Below the pieces are notes generated by a model, which did no database searches, was not told where the DNA came from, and saw only the letters and a program-made list of their open reading frames with translations. A stretch of DNA of 64,000 nt from Limnomonas spitsbergensis (taxonomy: Eukaryota > Chlorophyta > Chlorophyceae > Chlamydomonadales), in the NCBI GenBank assembly GCA_037349105.1, contig JAYJMM010000081.1:744001-808000 (forward strand), in the 5' to 3' direction. The position numbers and the translations under genes are program-made. Positions 61,396-64,000 of this stretch are shown one piece after another (position 1 is the stretch's first letter; every line of letters starts with the position of its first letter).

Positions 61396-62035
61396 CTTCG
61401 ACGGGGCGCCAGTTGAAAACGTGCGAGGACTTCTGTTTGGGCGTCTGGCTTCATCGCCTCAATTAGAATCTTGGTGAACCAGCTTCTTCCTTTCTTTCTT
61501 CCCTTACGAGCGATTTCGCCTATTTAATTAGAAGTGGACCCCTGAAATGTCCTCTACGCGGAAGGTGTGCGCATATTGGATACCGAATATATCCAATATG
61601 CATATATGCTCGGCAACAGCACTACAGCAGCAGCAGCAGGAGCTGAGGGAGTAGCAGGAGTAGAAGTGGAGCATAATGATGTGATTGTGCGCTGTCGTTT
61701 CGTCGAGTTCACCTTGGTCAGCCCTCTCAGCTCCTCTCTTGCACTCTTTCCCTTGTTGGTGATTCCCTAGGGCCACTGGGTTGTCTGTGAAGTTTGAGAC
61801 CTTCAAACAATGCTCACAGCAGGTCGTCATTGCTTAATTCATAGCAAATACCAATGCAGCTACACCGTGTGAGTCCATAATGAGTGTACGCACAGCGGTG
61901 CATGTGGTTCCAGAGCCATGACTCCCCCCCATACCCAAATTGCATGCCAAGAGGGGTCTGGTGGTCTGTGTGGATTTTTTTTTGATGCATATCTGTAGCA
62001 AATGGCAGTGGGAATGCAACGGTGTAGCTATCGTC
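61396..62035. other. Dispersed-repeat copy; no gene
   Basis: Bases 61,400-61,575 pair with 48,855-49,055. In both, the minus strand carries TRFEVAPRGR/ARFQLAPRRR-like peptide, so they may derive from a TE coding region. A GCAGCAGCAGCAGG run occurs near 61,628. Confidence 0.5.
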
Positions 62036-62044
62036 TCAATCTGA

Positions 62045-62724
62045 TGTTTAAAAAAACTAAAATTTCAAAAATGCCATTTTTTCTTTTACTCCCCGGCCTC
62101 CCCCCCCCCACTTTGACACTCCAAATATCCCAGCCCCCTGGGCCAAAAACAATTTTAAGACCAGATATGGAAAGCTCTCGTGAAGCTCGACAACTTTCGA
62201 TGATGGGGGTGTATTCAGTTGTTTTTTGCCCCCCCTTTGATTTGACTCTGCTATTAAATAATTATTTGGGGGGTGCGCGGATAACATGAGAGATTGAATA
62301 ACAATTAGTAAAACGTGTGCGCGGCCGGTCAATCACAGACCAATATAACTATTTTGGGGGTGCGCGGAATAGATTTTCCGTACCTACCATCAAAAAAGCC
62401 GCACGCTAGCGCGCGACTGATTGTTCGACATACATACACTAATTTTGGACCGTGTACTGTTCTTTCAGGCATCAAACTAGGTTTTTGATTTAGTTGACGA
62501 TACGTAGTGGTTGTAAGACTTGAGCTGCGCGGTGTTGGTTTTACAACTGACTGAAAGCGTTGCGCGGTGTTTAATGAAGTGTTTTGGACCAGCTGCGCGA
62601 TATAGCAAACATTTTTGAAAAACAAATTCAACTGCGCTTGCACGGAGTAGGTACTTTTTTTGCTGCGCAGTGAATTTCATAAATCTGTGCAAAATGGGTG
62701 CGCGGACCCTATCCGGTTTTACGG
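62045..62724. mobile_element. Rearranged copy of the TGCGCG transposon family
   Basis: The right end GACCCTATCCGGTTTTACGGT (62,705-62,724) matches the end at 48,095 and, inverted, that at 34,938. GTTGCGCGGTG, AGCTGCGCGAT and GGGGGTGCGCGG motifs are frequent, and GCACGCTAGCGCGCGACTG matches 47,697-47,712. Bases 62,060-62,245 match 46,090-46,230 in reverse complement, so part of the interior is inverted. Confidence 0.7.
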
Positions 62725-63340
62725 TTGCAAATATAAGGGTGAGAGAAGACAACCAAATAGGTCAAACCATCAAAATGGAAAACAAATTGACAAACTAAGG
62801 TGTGGTCTGTCAAGCTTGGAAGTAGTGCATCCAAGCGGACAAACTAGGGGGCAATAGTGCAATAGTGTGGGATGCATGAATTAGACGCAATTGCTCCATT
62901 CTTGAGCAACGCTTATTGCATACGCATGATAGGCCTAGCCTATATAGGCCTTTCTTGCAAAATTGTGCATGACTCAAAGCGCGTGCCTGACCTGAGCTGT
63001 ACCCTTGTTCACTCCTTGGAGGAGACCGAGGATGTACTTCAGTTGGGCTTAAGTTGCCAGTTGCATGTTTGTCTTGTGCAGCACAGGCAACTGATGCTGT
63101 CATACTCGAGACAAGGGCAGAGGCTGCAGCCTCGTTTCAGGTCATACCAAACTTGTCGTCCAACCGCCTTCGTAGCCCTTAGTTTTATTAACATTCAAAA
63201 CACCATCAATCACAGGGTTTAACATCATGGTGTAACAGGGTTTAACAGGGGTTAACATGCTTCCATAACGGCTAAATGCACTCATCAGAGTACTTTTTGC
63301 TTGCCCCCTTTTTAGTTTCTGATTCTCTGCCTTCTATTCA
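62725..63340. other. No gene recognised
   Basis: Reading frames up to 116 codons show no family signature. GGTTTAACATCATGG/GGTTTAACAGGGGTTAACA short repeats lie near 63,215-63,260. Confidence 0.4.
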
Positions 63341-63602
63341 GTGGGCGCCCTCGCGGCCAAGCAGGGGTGGGATTTGCTTGCTTTTGTGGGTTTTGTTGAG
63401 GGCTTTGTTGAGGGCTACTAAGTCTCTAGTGTAACTCAGGTGTCGGACTTGGTCTTCTTTGCTTTCCCGGCCTTTCCTTTTGTTCCTGCCCCCCCCCCTC
63501 TCCTCCTTTTAGTTCCTTCTCTTTTCTCCCTTCTGAACATTTGGGCGCCCACGCGGCCGAGCTTTAAGAGGGCCCACTCAGAGGTGCAACGTTCTTAACT
63601 CA
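63340..63602 (+). mobile_element. Truncated LINE 3' UTR and tail
   Basis: GTTGAGGGCTTTGTTGAGGGC, a C/T-rich UTR and the tail GGGCGCCCACGCGGCCGAGC, followed by CAGAGGTGCAACGTTCTTAA. A second partial tail (GGGCGCCCTCGCGGCCAAGC) begins at 63,341, about 200 bp earlier. Confidence 0.72.
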
Positions 63603-63736
63603 TCAGGGTACATGTTCAGGTCTGGTACACCAGCAGTGATTTCATTTTTCAATACCTCAACATATAGATCAGTCATCCATGTGGCAATGTGTGCATGCAC
63701 TGAGTCTGGAGACTGCTGGAACTCGATCAAGAGTAG

Positions 63737-63762
63737 TTGGGTGTATAAGATTATACACCCAA
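63737..63762. repeat. Perfect 12-bp-arm palindrome
   Basis: TTGGGTGTATAA, GA, TTATACACCCAA: the arms are exact reverse complements around a 2-bp centre. It lies in an otherwise unassigned stretch with a 75-codon minus-strand frame (63,802-63,578) of unknown nature. Confidence 0.9.
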
Positions 63763-64000
63763 TACTGTACCTTTCTGAAGATGAAACTGTCTCGTTTGCC
63801 AATGTGATGGTTAAGAAACAACTGCAGTCCCAAGGCGAACAACTTGTTGACCTCCCATGGAGCCTATATAAACAGGGTGTTATAATCTATGATCCGTCCA
63901 TTTACTAACATGCTGCAACTCAGCGATCAATTTGTTCAGCTCGCTCACCTCCTGCCATTGAAACTCGTTCGTGGTAAGGGTACAGAAAAAATTGGGCAGG

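Noticed and set aside
60622..61416. 264-codon Ser/Pro/Leu/Phe frame
   Set aside because: Pure translation of the C/T-rich LINE 3' UTR; low complexity.

Overview
The window looks like nuclear DNA of a green alga. Evidence: spliced genes with GT-AG introns, a plant-type linker histone, a tyrosine-kinase-like kinase of the sort common in chlorophytes, and very many TTTAGGG/CCCTAAA-like motifs. The repeat-choked introns recall large-genome prasinophytes such as the Pyramimonadales (for example Cymbomonas); that placement is a low-confidence impression from the sequence alone. No bacterial operon, CRISPR array, rRNA or convincing tRNA was seen.

Layout. 1-2.6 kb: repeats and one orphan exon-like stretch. 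2.9-4.1 kb (+): compact four-exon histone H1 gene with short, clean introns and a TATA-like box. 4.1-7.7 kb: minisatellites and retroelement tails. 7.8-24.0 kb (-): a protein kinase gene of about 13 exons spread over 13-16 kb, starting with a probable myristoylation/palmitoylation signal. 24-30.4 kb: graveyard of 5'-truncated LINE retrotransposons. 30.4-44.8 kb (-): a complete replication factor C small-subunit gene, 7 exons, 1,074 coding bases in 14.3 kb. 45.9-48.1 kb: a DNA transposon-like element with TGCGCG-rich ends and a zinc-finger-like ORF. 49.9-51.7 kb (+): an ankyrin-repeat protein with an F-box-like N-terminus. 53.7-58.3 kb (-): a TPR protein with an N-terminal SHTW/WLDI/WCLYE domain and probable frameshifts. 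59.6-61.4 kb (+): another LINE 3' end. The rest is dispersed repeats.

The most striking signal is structural. In the kinase and RFC genes, and in small form in the ankyrin gene, the introns hold tandem or scattered degenerate copies of the neighbouring exon-intron junction. Acceptor-side copies (polypyrimidine tract, AG, first part of the exon) lie in the upstream intron. Donor-side copies (end of the exon plus GT) lie in the downstream intron. It is seen at most junctions of the two large genes, with unit lengths from 24 to about 120 bp, and explains a large share of the intronic minisatellites. The histone H1 introns lack it. I know of no named class of repeat that matches this; introner elements, known from other prasinophytes, are different.

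Other structure includes a TA-flanked MITE family, a 695-bp element with perfect 17-bp terminal inverted repeats in an RFC intron, a three-copy TGCGCG transposon family, a 53-bp minisatellite shared by introns of two unrelated genes, and a 61-bp array built from the LINE 3' tail.
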